Assembly (NCBI GenBank): GCA_021234155.1
Contig: JAJEKV010000141.1
Span: 1,432,356-1,496,355, forward strand
Direction: 5' to 3'
DNA from: Isoetes taiwanensis
Taxonomy: Eukaryota; Streptophyta; Lycopodiopsida; Isoetales; Isoetaceae
DNA length: 64,000 nucleotides
Shown here: positions 44,084 to 54,350 of the stretch, piece by piece
How positions within the stretch are numbered: the stretch's first letter is position 1
Layout: every line of letters starts with the position of its first letter
Program-made: the position numbers and the translations under genes
The notes under the pieces: generated by a model
What the model was told of the DNA's origin: nothing
What the model saw: the letters and a program-made list of their open reading frames with translations, nothing else
Database searches by the model: none

Positions 44084-45236
44084 GCTGCTTTGCTTGGAAG
44101 TGGCACAAGCAGCCCGTTTAAAATTGGTTTTGCTCCTGCGTGATTGGTTTGCAGGTGGAGGATGGTCCCTATGATCTTGTGGCCCAAAGGCACACCAATA
44201 GCTGTCACATAACAGCCAAGGTTAGCTGAATTGTAGGCAAGTTGTAACCTAAATTTGCAAGATTCATTTTTACCACGTCATGCAAGAAAATTACTTACTT
44301 GACAAGGCTTAGGTGTGAATTCTCATCGCCAATCTCTTTCTGCCCTGGTTTCTGTGCGAGAATCACGCTTGTAGAAATTTGTATGGGACCACTGGCGGTT
44401 CTCCTCACCTTTTATAAAATCTGCAACCCTATTTGTTGGGATGAAACATGTGTACACCAGAATCAAAGATTGCTCTCCATCATCAAGGAAAATTGATGCT
44501 TGGGGAGCGGCATGGAAGCTTGCATTTGGCCTTGGATGCAACTCAATTGCCAATCGAGAGCATCTCTTGTAAATGAGCGGGAGGGGCTGCTGAATCCGGA
44601 TCAAGCTAAGCCTGCTCGCACGATCGTGTAAAGGGAGGAACTAAGTATTAAATTTTGTTCAAATGCTAAGGTTTTGGAGTGAGGTTTAAGGATTCCGAAC
44701 TCACAGGCGACATCGAGAGTCCACCCTATCAGCCACGAATCTGCCTCCATTGACCTTCAAGTCATGGCGAAGTCGCTCCTTCAAGCTTGAATAGCAGAGT
44801 TCTTGGGAGCTCCGGCCTTGCAGCTTAGAAAAACAGAAAACAGGGGACAACAGGGCTCGGGGAATCGTTGCAAAGGCCAATTTGGAATGGTCGTTGGAGT
44901 TGAGTGTGTTGGATACGTATTGTCTTGGGGAAAAGGGACTTGGAGTATGATTGTAGCAGATTGAGTGCGTGGATGCGGAAAGCGGTGAAAATGATAAGTG
45001 GAAGGGAATTTAGTCGGGGCCGGGTGCAGTTGGCGGGTATAGTTTGCGGTCTATCTATGTTAGGCCCCATCCGCCGAATCGAGGGGATGGGCTCACGCAT
45101 CATGCATTGGTGATCTTTGGACATGAGATGGGCCATCACGGATCTCCGGATGCATGAGGCGATGGCTACGGATCCATGGCCAAGCTTACCACGAATTCCT
45201 CCCGGGTTTACCACATCGGGTAGGAATCTGGCGCTC
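44084..45236. other. MULE left-gene promoter side and right terminal repeat
   Basis: Contains the presumed promoter of the transposase and the right inverted repeat (about 45,020-45,236). Frames here are short. The minus frame 44825-45292 runs through the terminal repeat into GRP flank and is not a gene. Confidence 0.55.
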
Positions 45237-45247
45237 CCACACTTGTG
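45237..45247. repeat. Right target-site duplication of the MULE
   Basis: CCACACTTGTG, the exact partner of 37451-37461. Confidence 0.9.
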
Positions 45248-45324
45248 AATTTCACGGAAAAAATATGTCAAATTGCCAGCGTATTCCTTCAATGCAAATC
45301 AGCGCTTGTTTGGTGGCATCGGGC

Positions 45325-45331
45325 TATAAAA
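45325..45331 (+). promoter_or_regulatory. TATA box of GRP copy 6
   Basis: TATAAAA 43 bp upstream of the ATG at 45374. The MULE ends only 88 bp upstream, so the core promoter is kept while the distal flank is nearly 8 kb away. Confidence 0.65.
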
Positions 45332-45373
45332 TGGCTAAATAGCAGCCATGCATCCCCAATTTCAGCATCAAGC

Positions 45374-45784
45374 ATGGATCGATCATGGGCACTAGCGATT
45401 ACGCTTGTATTGGCATCGCCTCTATCTTTGCTTCTTCCGAGGCTCGCATGCTTTCGGCGAAGAAGGCAGCGGAGGGCGAGCTTGTTGAACAGACCAAATC
45501 GGCGAAAGATAAGGAGGCCGCCAGTGCAGCCCGAACATTATGGCGGATATGGGAGCGGTGGAGGGTATGGCGGATGATATGGTGGTGGATATGGGAGCGG
45601 TGGAGGGTATGGTGGTGGATATGGGAATGGTGGAGGATATGGTGGTGGTGGATATGGAAATGGTGGAGGGTATAGATATGGTCATGGAGGCTATGGGTAT
45701 GGTCACGGAGGCTATGGCCATGGTGGATATGGTCATGGTGGCTATGGTTACGGTCATGGTGGTTATGGTGGAAGTCACCACTAG
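45374..45784 (+). pseudogene. Glycine-rich protein, copy 6, frameshifted
   Basis: Begins MDRSWALAITLVLAS, then indels at about 45,420-45,470 shift the frame. The spacer (ELVEQTKSAKDKEAASAA) and the glycine-rich domain (GGYGNGGGYGGGGYG ... GGYGGSHH) are in other frames. The stop is TAG at 45782-45784. The 3' flank to about 46,110 matches copies 3-5. Confidence 0.72.
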
Positions 45785-46145
45785 TGAACAACTCTTTTAT
45801 GGATATATTCCTCTCTTATGGATATAGAATATGTGTCCTCTATAGAGGTTGAAACTTTGTTTATGTACCGTTCTTCTTACTACTATAAAAAGTTGTTCTT
45901 CCTACTAATAGATCATGAATTTTTTTCTTCTATTTCATTGTCTTATATATCTACCTTTATTGGTATGTTCATGTCAATGACCAAGATGCACCACTAAACA
46001 ACTCTTACACTGACAATGCCAAGCTAGTCTAACATCTAGGCACCATTGCAGTATTACCTCGTAACTACATATTAACCACATACTTCCTTGTTGGATATGA
46101 GATATTCACCAACTTAGAATTTTTTTTTTTATTATTATTTTTTTT

Positions 46146-46237
46146 GGGTTGCCCCCTAAGGGGGCAAACCCTTGTTCATATGGGGTTTGTGGCATATTCT
46201 AGGTATAAACTAGTGTATGCTCAGAATATGCCACAAA
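46146..46237. repeat. Two adjacent short hairpins
   Basis: GGGTTGCCCCC-TAA-GGGGGCAAACCC occupies 46146-46171. TTTGTGGCATATTCT at 46186-46200 pairs perfectly with AGAATATGCCACAAA at 46223-46237. They follow a T/A-rich tract. They may be ends of a small foldback element upstream of the desaturase. Confidence 0.75.
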
Positions 46238-47203
46238 TTGCTTCAAACCTATTTTTGGATGTAAACTGTCGGTCGATTGTGTTGCTTGGCAGCAATTCTG
46301 GAAACCGGCTAACCGGTGCTCCTTGCTCGAAGGAGGTTTCTAGATATTCAACTCTTGTATTTTGCTTTCATCCGCTTTTATATCTAGCTTAAACTTCAAT
46401 CCATCTCTCAGATTTTGAAAGAACAGTTTATCTCCATCTGTGTTAGTTTCTGTGATCTTATCTTCTAACACTAATTTTTGTTCGATCTTCTCCATTAGTA
46501 ACGGGGATTTGGGGCTTGTTTATGACCTCAAATGGAGCAAAGCGGCGCCTTGTGATGGTGCCATCTCAGAGCCCTATGGCTATGAGCCTGGTGAAGGATT
46601 CGTTGAAACTAATCCAGATATTAAAACACAATTCTTTCCTTCTTCTTTTTCAAGTCGCACCTGTTCCTCCAATGCCTTGTTGCACAGCCTTGCTCTTGAA
46701 TCAGAATTTCAAGAGCTTTGCAAAAGCGCCAGCTTTTCCAAGCCTTCAAAAGAGTTAGGACCCATTTTGTTTGCAATGTGATTTCACAGTAAAGAGGCCA
46801 CAGATTTTTGAAGTTAGAAAAGCCTTTTACAGTTGCTGTGCGCTTGGGCAAGATGCAGCAGAGCAAGAGATGCAGAATTGTAAGAATAGATTCAAGGAGC
46901 ATAGTATATTGTTTTTTAATTTGGTAGCGAAGAAGGAAAGACCTTATTTTATGAATAGGGAATGGAGTTCTAAGGATATTGGATATGGATATGTTTCCTT
47001 CTTGGGAGGCATGCATTTGTTTTGCCTTCTAGCACCATTTACCTTCCCTTGGGGAGCCATTTAGTTGCTTTCTGCTCTTGTATGCAATTACAGGATTGTT
47101 GGGCACTACCCGTTCATATCATAGAAACCTTTCACACAAAAGCTTCAAACTTCTGAAATGGTTGGTGTACACATTTGCCTATTGCGGGGCTCAAGCAATG
47201 CAA

Positions 47204-47728
47204 GTGCTTTATTAAACTAGATTGTGATTCTTTTTATTAGTGCTATCAGTTACTAATTATTCCAAAATTAACCAAGCGAATTTGACAGTATAACCTAAGC
47301 AAATTTAGTTGTCAATTCAACTGCAAAATTGATAAATTAAAGAGCAGAGCTAAAAACAGAATTGAACTTCTTTAGGTCCATACAGATTTTCTTTCTTGAC
47401 CCTCCATACAAACTCAGGTATCCTTGGCTTTTAATATTGCATAGTTTTAATCACTATTAACACTGTAAGAAACGGCCCTGTGATGATAGTAGTGAAGTTC
47501 TTTTCTGGCATCCTAGATTAGGTACAAATGATACTATTCCAGGTTCCAGATCTTCTATCTTTGTTTTTTTCTAACTAAGACTGTAAGAATGAGCCTGTTG
47601 ATTGTCATTCAAGTAAATAGTATACTTACTTTAATGATGTTCCGTGCTGTTGCTAGTTTTCTGTCCAAGGTCTTTATGTTTGATTTTCATCTTCAAATTG
47701 CACACGTCTAAACCATCTATTATGTCAG
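47204..47728 (+). other. Desaturase intron 1
   Basis: 525 bp, GT at 47204 and CAG at 47726-47728, AT-rich. No other feature seen. Confidence 0.7.
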
Positions 47729-47934
47729 GAAGATCCAATAGAATGGGTGAGTGCTCATCAATACCACCATCAATACTATGATACAGCTTTGGGTCCATAT
47801 ACCCCACTAGAAGGCTTTTGGCACAGCCACATGGGCTGGCTACTTGATGACAAGGCTACAAGTGATTGGGTAATTGTGATGCGTTTCACTAATACTTCTT
47901 TCTTACTTTAAATATTTCAAGTCTCTGGACTTCT

Positions 47935-48460
47935 CGCACAGGTGCCCACCATCTTCGCATCGAGACGGGCAGGTGGATTGGGGAGCCCCGCCAGGACAGG
48001 CTCTGTCAGTGCTGTCAAACGGGTGCCATTGAGGATGAGTCTCACACTTTCCAGAGTTGCCCAGCGTTCAGTCACATCCGGGCCGATCACGGCTCCCTTA
48101 GTGCTGGCCGGACTTGCCCTTACATTTGATGAACACACCGCCGATCACGTGCCACTGGGTCGTACATTCGGGAAATCTTGGACTGCGAGGTCACCTTTGC
48201 CCCCCGGCCTTTCGTGATTAGGCACTACTGGTGCGGTGCATGTTGTATATATTTGGGTGTTTACGCATTGTATATGTTAGGGACGGTTTGTCGGCCAGGA
48301 TTCTTTGCCATGGGTTTTCCCTCGAAAACCCTTTCGGCGAGGGTTTTTTAATCCGGGCGTAATCCAAGCTTCTTTGCATTTTTGTATTGGGTCCCATAGA
48401 CCGATTGGTCTCCGTGGACGATAAAAGTACCTTCCTTCCTTCCTTCCTTCCTTTCAATGT
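47935..48460 (+). mobile_element. LINE 3' fragment inside desaturase intron 2
   Basis: A frame reads RTGAHHLRIETGRWIGEP, then a zinc-binding pattern C-Q-C-C ... DESHTFQSCPAF, typical of the segment after the reverse transcriptase of non-LTR elements. Stops begin after about 60 residues. A 3' untranslated-like stretch with GGGTTTTCC and a (TTCC)n tail at about 48,431-48,455 follows. It is a 5'-truncated LINE insertion, and of a different family from the one at 3-11 kb because the zinc-binding region differs. Confidence 0.65.
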
Positions 48461-48803
48461 GCTTCGCTTCTTTTTTATTGTTGAATCACAGGTTGGGGCT
48501 AGAAATAATATAAGTGACATGGCGACAGATCCATTCTACAAGTTTATTCAGAGAACATATCTTCTGCATCCTATTCTGTTGGGTATGGCACTGTATTCAA
48601 TAGGAGGATTTCCATATATTATTTGGGGAATGGTGTGTTGTTTTGCTCAATCCATTAAACAGCTGAAGTTTTTTGCACTAACAAATCTTTTTATAGGTAG
48701 TGCGGGCTATGTGGGTCTACCACATAACTTGGGCAGTAAATTCTGTTGCACATGTATGGGGGATGCAAGAGTGGAATACTGGCGATTTATCTAGAAGTAA
48801 CTG

Positions 48804-50042
48804 GTAGGTTTATGGATTATAATGCCACAAGAGACTCATGGATGGCAATTAAAATAAGGTGCTGCGCACGGAGGGTTGCCCTCCGTGACCTGAGGGTGAA
48901 GTGAACAAGAATTTCATCCGTGATCCCTAAAATATTATTCTAGTTCTGAAAAGGGCCAGAGTCCTATCACGTTATTCTATACGTCAACATTGCTTTGAGC
49001 ATATACAATATTTTATTCAACTCAATGTCTCAACCTCAACCATTTAAGGTGACTGAAAGAGAAATGACAAACAAAGCTTTTTGACTTAAATATGCACATT
49101 GGAGTTAACATCGTTTGGGTTCAAATCATTTGTTTGAGATGTTGCTCTATTAATGCTTTCAATTCCAAACACTGATTTTGTATTAAATAGACACGTGAAT
49201 ATATTGTTGCCATCATGGCAATGATATGGATTTAAGTTTGTGGCGCTAACAAAATAATTTAATCAAACTGTCTCAATCATTATATTATATAGACTACATG
49301 ACATCAATTTGTAGCCTATGCCTGCAACAACTACCTACATGTTAGCCAATAAAACCATACTGTTTCTTTAGATAATAATCCTCCGCCCATACGCATTACA
49401 TAACGTAACAATAGCCATATCACTACTTATATAGAACACAAGTAAGTTTTATTACCATGCATAAGGGTTTGTTAATGCTGACACTAGAAACACAATGGAC
49501 CATTGCAGGAGCAATTAGGATAGTATTCCTAAGCCTATTTCAAACATGGTTCTCGAGAAATAATGCCTTGGTACATTATGAAAATAATGTAAGGAAAATA
49601 CCAATGGGTAAATGGTTGGGAAAAACCGTATGGGGTTAAATAACCATTGAAATAAAATGGATATACTTTTAAATACCATTAAGTAAAAGTGTAAGCACCC
49701 CTAATGGGTGAAAGCATGTTGTAGTGGAACAAAAACGTGCATTTTAGCACCACATTTTTGGGTGCTAAGTGTGGTGGGAACTACCGAATTTGTAGTGGGA
49801 GAGGGAGTTATTTTTTCAAAAATACACATGATTACTTATTCAAAATTTTGTCCTTTCGGTCTTATTCGGGCTTATTCAAAGAACATTACCACGATCATTT
49901 TCCCTCAAAACTCGATCACGCTCCCTTAATCCGGCAAGACCATTTCGATTCTCGAATTTTCATTTTCCCTCAAAAACTCTGATCACGCTCCCTTAATCCG
50001 GCAAGACCATTTCTGATTTCTGGCAAGAAGATCGATCACGAA
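48804..50042. other. Desaturase intron 4 or 3' flank; no gene seen
   Basis: Begins with a GT donor at 48804. AT-rich, without a readable last desaturase exon. Near 49,706 GGGTGAAAGCATGTTG resembles one end of the MITE family described below, but no partner end is found. CTCGATCACG(CTCCC) blocks are repeated near 49,912 and 49,982. Confidence 0.45.
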
Positions 50043-50905
50043 ATGGCTCTGATCATACCGGACTTGAATGCCACGGGGTAAAAGCATGTTAGGGTGTCCC
50101 TTAAAAAGTATTATTTAGTGACCAAAAAAGTACCTAAAAAGGTACCCAGGACTGGGTACTGGGTACCCGTGTAATATCTCAATAAAAGTTACATTTTAGA
50201 ACTTTTATATATATTTTGGTCTCCGGTAGCATTATCTTTATCTTAACTTTGAATATTAATGCGTCCTTGACTTTTATTTTGGACCTTTGTACTAGTTTTA
50301 ATGAAAATAAAAATGAGAAAGTACCCAGTTCTGAAGTACCTAGTGTATGTACTTTTGCAGGTTCCAAAAGTGGTACACCCTAACATGCTTTTACCCCACG
50401 GGATACACCTACAAGGAAATGTACAGGCAAGAAAAGCATTACGCCACACAAGAAGAAATCGAGTTTGTTTGGGGACCGAAAGTATTAGGAAAATCCACTT
50501 ACAGGTGGGTTGCATTCTAGATTCGGGGATGCCCATGATTCTCTGTTGTTTAGAATATTGTTTTGTTTCATCATGCAGGTTGAAGAATCTGAGCAAGGAG
50601 AGGTATAATGAATATATGTGCCTTTACAAAAAAATCACAGGCGAGGAAGTGTGCACGGGGGAGGCATGGCCTCACTGGACTATGGGCTGTTAGCGTATTA
50701 CCTTCACACAAAAGGAAAAGAAATAAAGCTGGTTGAGTTTCCGGCAGCCTTGATTAAAGAAAAAGAGTTCAAGCCTCTCCGTCCCAGCGTAAGAGGAAGA
50801 ATGCAAGCATTTCAAATAGTGAGGAAGCAGAGCAACATGCCACGAGATGATGCTTCCTCTCTTGAAATGACTAGGCCACAATTCAAGCCTCCTAAAAGTT
50901 TGTAA
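50043..50905 (+). pseudogene. Unrecognised gene fragment, two exons, interrupted by a MITE
   Basis: If the MITE at 50,076-50,396 and one TSD copy are removed, a frame reads MALIIPDLNATGYTYKEMYR and continues to FVWGPKVLGKSTYR. A GTGGGT donor at 50505 and a TGCAG acceptor at 50576-50578 join it in frame to LKNLSKERYNEYMCLYKKIT. After a one-base shift near 50,690, LLAYYLHTKGKEIKLVEFPA continues to the TAA at 50903-50905. The protein is Lys/Tyr-rich. I recognise no domain. It could belong to the same transposon-like gene as the pieces at 51.7-52.1 and 63.5-64.0 kb. Confidence 0.45.
50072..50400. mobile_element. MITE copy 1 (321 bp, 4-bp TSD)
   Basis: The element is 50076-50396. It starts GGGTAAAAGCATGTTAGGGT, and the reverse complement of its end starts with the same 20 bases and continues GTACCA. 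CACG flanks it at 50072-50075 and 50397-50400. The interior holds short GGTACCCAG..CTGGGTACC repeats. It has no coding capacity. Confidence 0.88.
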
Positions 50906-51710
50906 GAAGAATCTCGGGGAAAATCAGCGAAAAAATAGGTACTTTTCAACCCTCTTCTTCTGGAACCACCATATGATGCAATTTAATATTGGAACTGTTA
51001 TTTTCCAGCAAGGTCTAGCAAGCTTGAACAATCAGGTACACCACTTACTTCTTCATTTGGGTGTGTTGTAAGTTATGTGTAGGAAATTTGTCTTTGCTAG
51101 TTTCGAGTTGTGGTGGATAATTTCAGTTCCACGAGTGGTATGTAGCTCCAAATGTGTTGGGGACGGTCATATGGTGCCAATTATATGTTAATAATGTAGT
51201 TTGTAGCATATGTAGTGTCACATATAGTACCAAACGTGGTACCTTTTCTGAATAGTGAATTGGCTTCCATATGTTTCTATACTTAGTGTCATACATATGT
51301 GATGTTAGATATGGTGATACTTGTGAATGGTGGATTGTCTGCCATATGTGGTGCCAAGCTCGCTGCGCTAAATATTGCACCACGCTATATCGCCACATAT
51401 GGGGTGGTGGATGCCTGCCGGATGTGGTGCCTTCTGTGCATTGTGGTGCCACATGTGGTGTCTAATGTGGCACCACTATGGATCCACATTTTGCACCACA
51501 TGTGGTGTCTTTGACGCCATTTGTGGTGCGAAGTAATGGATTGCCATATGTGGTGCCTTGGGTGCATTGTGGTGCCATATGTGGTGTGGCATGTGGCACC
51601 AGTTTGGTGCCACATGCCACACCACATGTGGTGAATATGGCGCCATTTGTGGTGCAAAGTTTGTCATGATGGAATTTGTGGTGTGTAAAGTGGTGCTGTT
51701 GTGTCACGTG
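50906..51710. repeat. Patch of CACCACATGTGGTG palindromes
   Basis: From about 51,130 to 51,710 words such as GCACCACATGTGGTG, GCCATATGTGGTGCC and TGGCACCA recur more than 15 times in both orientations. They have a near-palindromic 14-bp core CACCACATGTGGTG. Frames with His/Thr/Met runs on both strands are artefacts of this repeat. It lies between the unrecognised gene fragments. Confidence 0.75.
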
Positions 51711-51722
51711 GTACTAACCTTG

Positions 51723-52075
51723 GATTACTTTCGGATGAATTCAACAGACTTTGGGAGAATGGATCAACTCTACAAGATCAGAAGTGATTCGATTGTAAGG
51801 CAAGGTTGCAAACTTGTGATCAAAACTGCAGTGCTACAAATGAAGGTTCGACAACTTGAGTTCCGGCCGAGAAGATGAATAAAGATTTAAAAAAATGGGA
51901 AGGAATGATTAAGGATAAACCAAGTCGATGCGAGGCGGTATTCGGGCTATATGCCAAGGTACGTAGGGAATTTGGAAGGAACTATTACGAACTTGAGACA
52001 AAAATCGAGGAGCTTAATCTGGCGTCAAACCAGGAAAGCGGAACACTTGACATTGAAAGTCTTTGGAACCAAGGT
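51723..52075 (+). pseudogene. Unrecognised coding fragment, charged helical
   Basis: Two overlapping frames read FRMNSTDFGRMDQLYKIRSD with VLQMKVRQLEF, and then MNKDLKKWEGMIKDKPSRCE with LETKIEELNLASNQESG. They join with a shift near 51,876. The Lys/Glu pattern suggests a coiled coil. No family recognised. It lies upstream of the element B insertion. Confidence 0.35.
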
Positions 52076-52517
52076 TAGAGAGGTTTACGTCTTGCAAGGA
52101 CCGTCTTCCTTTATTTGTCTTGGATCCACTACTTCCGGACCTTGATAAGGTGAAGATTATGGTAGTGGTTTGTCCCATTCCGTGGCAAGATCCTCGGTGG
52201 ATGGGAAACCACTACCAACTTTGATTCTTGAATCGATCACCAATACCATCTTCCATATGCCTTTCGGCCTCTTGAGGTACTTCATAACAAAATTCACGAA
52301 GTGCTTAGTATAATTGTATTCTCATTGACAAATTTGCGTTCACTTTGCAGGATTTGTAATCCTTTGTTGCATTGAGAATTTTGTCATGAATTTTCTACAA
52401 ACATGGGTACAAGCCTTAGGTGTGAGTAGGGAGGATCAAAAGCAACTTCAAGCTCTTGAGGCACTTACAGGTGAGCACTTATAGGTAGCTCGAAAAGAGA
52501 GTAAGCATGGCTTAGTC
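52076..52517. other. Left flank of element B; no gene seen
   Basis: Short frames only. The sequence just before the insertion, GCTTAGTCTCCT, has a look-alike at 61,857-61,870 (GGCTTAGTCTCTTTTG), so the host repeat may extend to both sides of element B. Confidence 0.45.
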
Positions 52518-52637
52518 TCCTAACAAGGTGACCTAGCAAACGCACTAATGACCTGTGGTGCAATTGCAGATTCCTTTTTCAAAAACACATAAATTCGGCA
52601 TTTTAGCCATTTTTAAAAAAACAAGCCCAAAAAGCAG

Positions 52638-52940
52638 CGGTGAGCCTAAAAAGTCCACATTTCGAAGACAAGCAGATTTTCTTGGTTTTGGACAAAGTAA
52701 GAAACACACTTTTTGGAGCACAAAAATGCAACTGAAAAGAGAAACGCCTCTGCGCGCATAGAGAAGACAGTCCTTATTAAATTATAATTTATTTAAAAAA
52801 CGCAGTTAGCCTAAAGAAATCCACATTTCGAAGACAAGCAGGTTTTCTTGTTTTTAAACAAAGTAAAAGACAAACTTTTTAGACCAACAAAATGCAACCG
52901 AAAGAGAAAAGCCTATGCGCAAGATAGACATGACCGATCA
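52638..52940. repeat. Subterminal tandem duplication in element B
   Basis: A unit containing TCCACATTTCGAAGACAAGC and then TTTTCTTG..TTT.AACAAAGTAA occurs at about 52,638-52,776 and again at about 52,801-52,938. It lies between the left terminal repeat and the 3' end of the methyltransferase gene, where transposase-binding subterminal repeats are often found. Confidence 0.75.
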
Positions 52941-53284
52941 TTAATGGAATATATTACATTTAAAATAGGGCACATAGAATAAAATGTTTAACTTTTGGAA
53001 CGAAATTTTAAATATCCAAAGGAACATCCTTTGCGAGGTATTTCCTCATCCGATTGAGAACCTCCGGGGAGACTTAGGCTTAGTAGCTTCTAGATTTTCC
53101 TCGGTCTCGTGGGACCTTCAACCTGTGTGACCTTAAGTGGATCTTCGGCGGGAATCAATTCAACATAGTCAGCTTGATCGTCGGTGTTCCGGTAAGAGGA
53201 GGCACGAGGCTCACGAACAGAGAAGGCGGAACACCATCCTTATCCTTGATCCCAAGTTCACGTTTTTTCGTCCGGCAAAAGGCG

Positions 53285-54120
53285 TAAGGAGGGCGACCGT
53301 GACTTGATGTATGCTACCGCATCTGCGTCGGCGTCAATGGCTATGCGATTCGCGGCCCATACGTAATGCATAAGCCAGCGTGGTGCGGATCACGAAAATC
53401 GTCAGCGACCCAATCTCGGAGTTGCGAGAACATGTCGAAGCGTGTTAATTAGTCTTTGGGGCTTCGGTAGGGATTGACAATCGTCCCCCGTGGTGGCCGG
53501 GTGCGTAAGCTTTTGTAAGGCTGGCTGGGCATTGAAGCGCATTGCGAAAATCCATGCAGCGGTGTTATAGTGCATTTGGCTTCTCTCGCCCCGAGATACG
53601 CTATGGTAGCCTATGTGAATCTGCTCCCCTGCGTTGACAAGTCTAGCACCACCACCTCCCTAATATTCGTCTTTAACACCGCAAAGAAAGGAAACACTTT
53701 TGTATTCGCTATGCCCGCTGGAGAAAACAACTAGGCGCTTACCATATGGCAGCCTCGTAACCAGCCTTGCGATTGGGTCTTCATAGCCGCTTGCACCATA
53801 CCGCCTGGTTAGTGGGTGGAAGACGACAATCCTCGAGGCGGGCGGTGTTTATCTTAACAAACCTTCCCAAAAAAGAATCAAACTCCGCGTACGTAAATGG
53901 TGAGTCATCACCACGGCTGTCAGGCAACTTAAACCCGTAAGGTATGTCAGCAATGCACAAGGAATAGTTGCCAGGTCTCAAAGTGTGGTCGAGTTTGACA
54001 CAATTACCACGATACACCTGATAAAGACAATTCTGGCCAAACATATCAAATCTTTCAAATTGAAGGCACCAAACTCATTTGACTTCTTGAGACTTTTTCA
54101 GCTTTGACCGCTCCTCCTTA
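53285..54120 (-). pseudogene. Element B DNA amino-methyltransferase, motif I lost
   Basis: Reading the minus strand: ERFDMFGQNCLYQVYRGNC, motif IV IADIPYG (53934-53951), KLPDSRGDDSPFTYAEF, then after shifts LVVFSSG, GGGGARLVN, HIGYHSVS and MHYNTAA. At 53,380-53,422 it reads LRDWVADDFRDPHHAG, and finally IAIDADADAVAYIK (53,298-53,345). Each piece aligns in order with the copy at 12.8-13.7 kb. The place of its DAFSGSGTT is taken by DDFRDPHHAG, so the SAM-binding FxGxG loop is gone while IADIPYG remains. Stops and shifts occur between the pieces. It is probably the C-terminal half of the ParB-like gene upstream on the same strand. It is either inactive or retained only as a DNA-binding fold. Confidence 0.68.
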
Positions 54121-54350
54121 GCTAGCGGACCATGTTCAAAAAGCCGGGTGGCATGGGGTCTTTCTTTTTAAAGCGAGGAAACAATTTGTAAGAAACAAAG
54201 CAGCGGCTCCCTCACTCTGTGCTATGCGGCGCATAGCATGAAAGTGAGGACTGTGTGGTAGTGCTATGCGCGCATAGCACTACCACAAGGTCCCTCAATC
54301 ACATGCTATCTTGGCGCATAGCGTGTTATTCTAAAAGCGAATACCTTAAC

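Larger units (their letters stand above)
37462..45236. mobile_element. Mutator-like element, 7.8 kb, with MURA-type transposase and accessory genes
   Basis: The left end starts GAGCGCCGTATTCCTAC and the reverse complement of the right end starts GAGCGCCAGATTCCTAC. The two ends stay alignable for at least 80 bp (37,462-37,545 and 45,150-45,236), both including GATGTGGTAAACCC and GGAATTCGTGGTAAGCT. Weaker similarity runs further in. The element carries a transposase on the minus strand (42.1-44.1 kb) and three other gene-like units on the plus strand (37.9-41.7 kb). Arrays of GGTTTACCACT/CTAGGTTAACC-type repeats lie in its spacers. It sits inside the 5' flank of GRP copy 6, as shown by the matching uninterrupted flanks of the other copies. 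Confidence 0.9.
46516..48803 (+). pseudogene. Acyl-lipid delta-9-type fatty acid desaturase (FAD5/ADS family), four exons, 3' end missing
   Basis: Exon 1 (46516-47203) encodes a Ser/Lys-rich, transit-peptide-like start, then REWSSKDIGYG and HLFCLLAPFTFPWGA, then the first His box SYHRNLSHKSFK. Exon 2 (47729-47869) has EDPIEWVSAHQYHHQYYD (second box HQYHH) and HSHMGWLLDDK. Exon 3 (48492-48632) has FYKFIQRTYLLHP and GGFPYIIWGM. Exon 4 (48697-48803) has YHITWAVNSVAHVWG and WNTGDLSRSNW. All junctions are GT-AG and restore the frame. These enzymes introduce a double bond into acyl chains of plastid or ER lipids at a di-iron centre. The HNNHH box, expected in the next exon, is not found in the window. 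Lesions are TAG at 46756-46758 and a one-base shift near 47,059 (GGAGCCATTTAG). It is either a pseudogene or has assembly errors; conservation is otherwise high. Confidence 0.85.

Noticed and set aside
49706-49730. A third MITE copy starting GGGTGAAAGCATGTTG
   Set aside because: Only one end is visible and no matching right end or TSD was found nearby; it may be a solo remnant.
51385-51707. His/Thr/Met-rich frames on both strands
   Set aside because: They are translations of the CACCACATGTGGTG palindrome patch in every frame.
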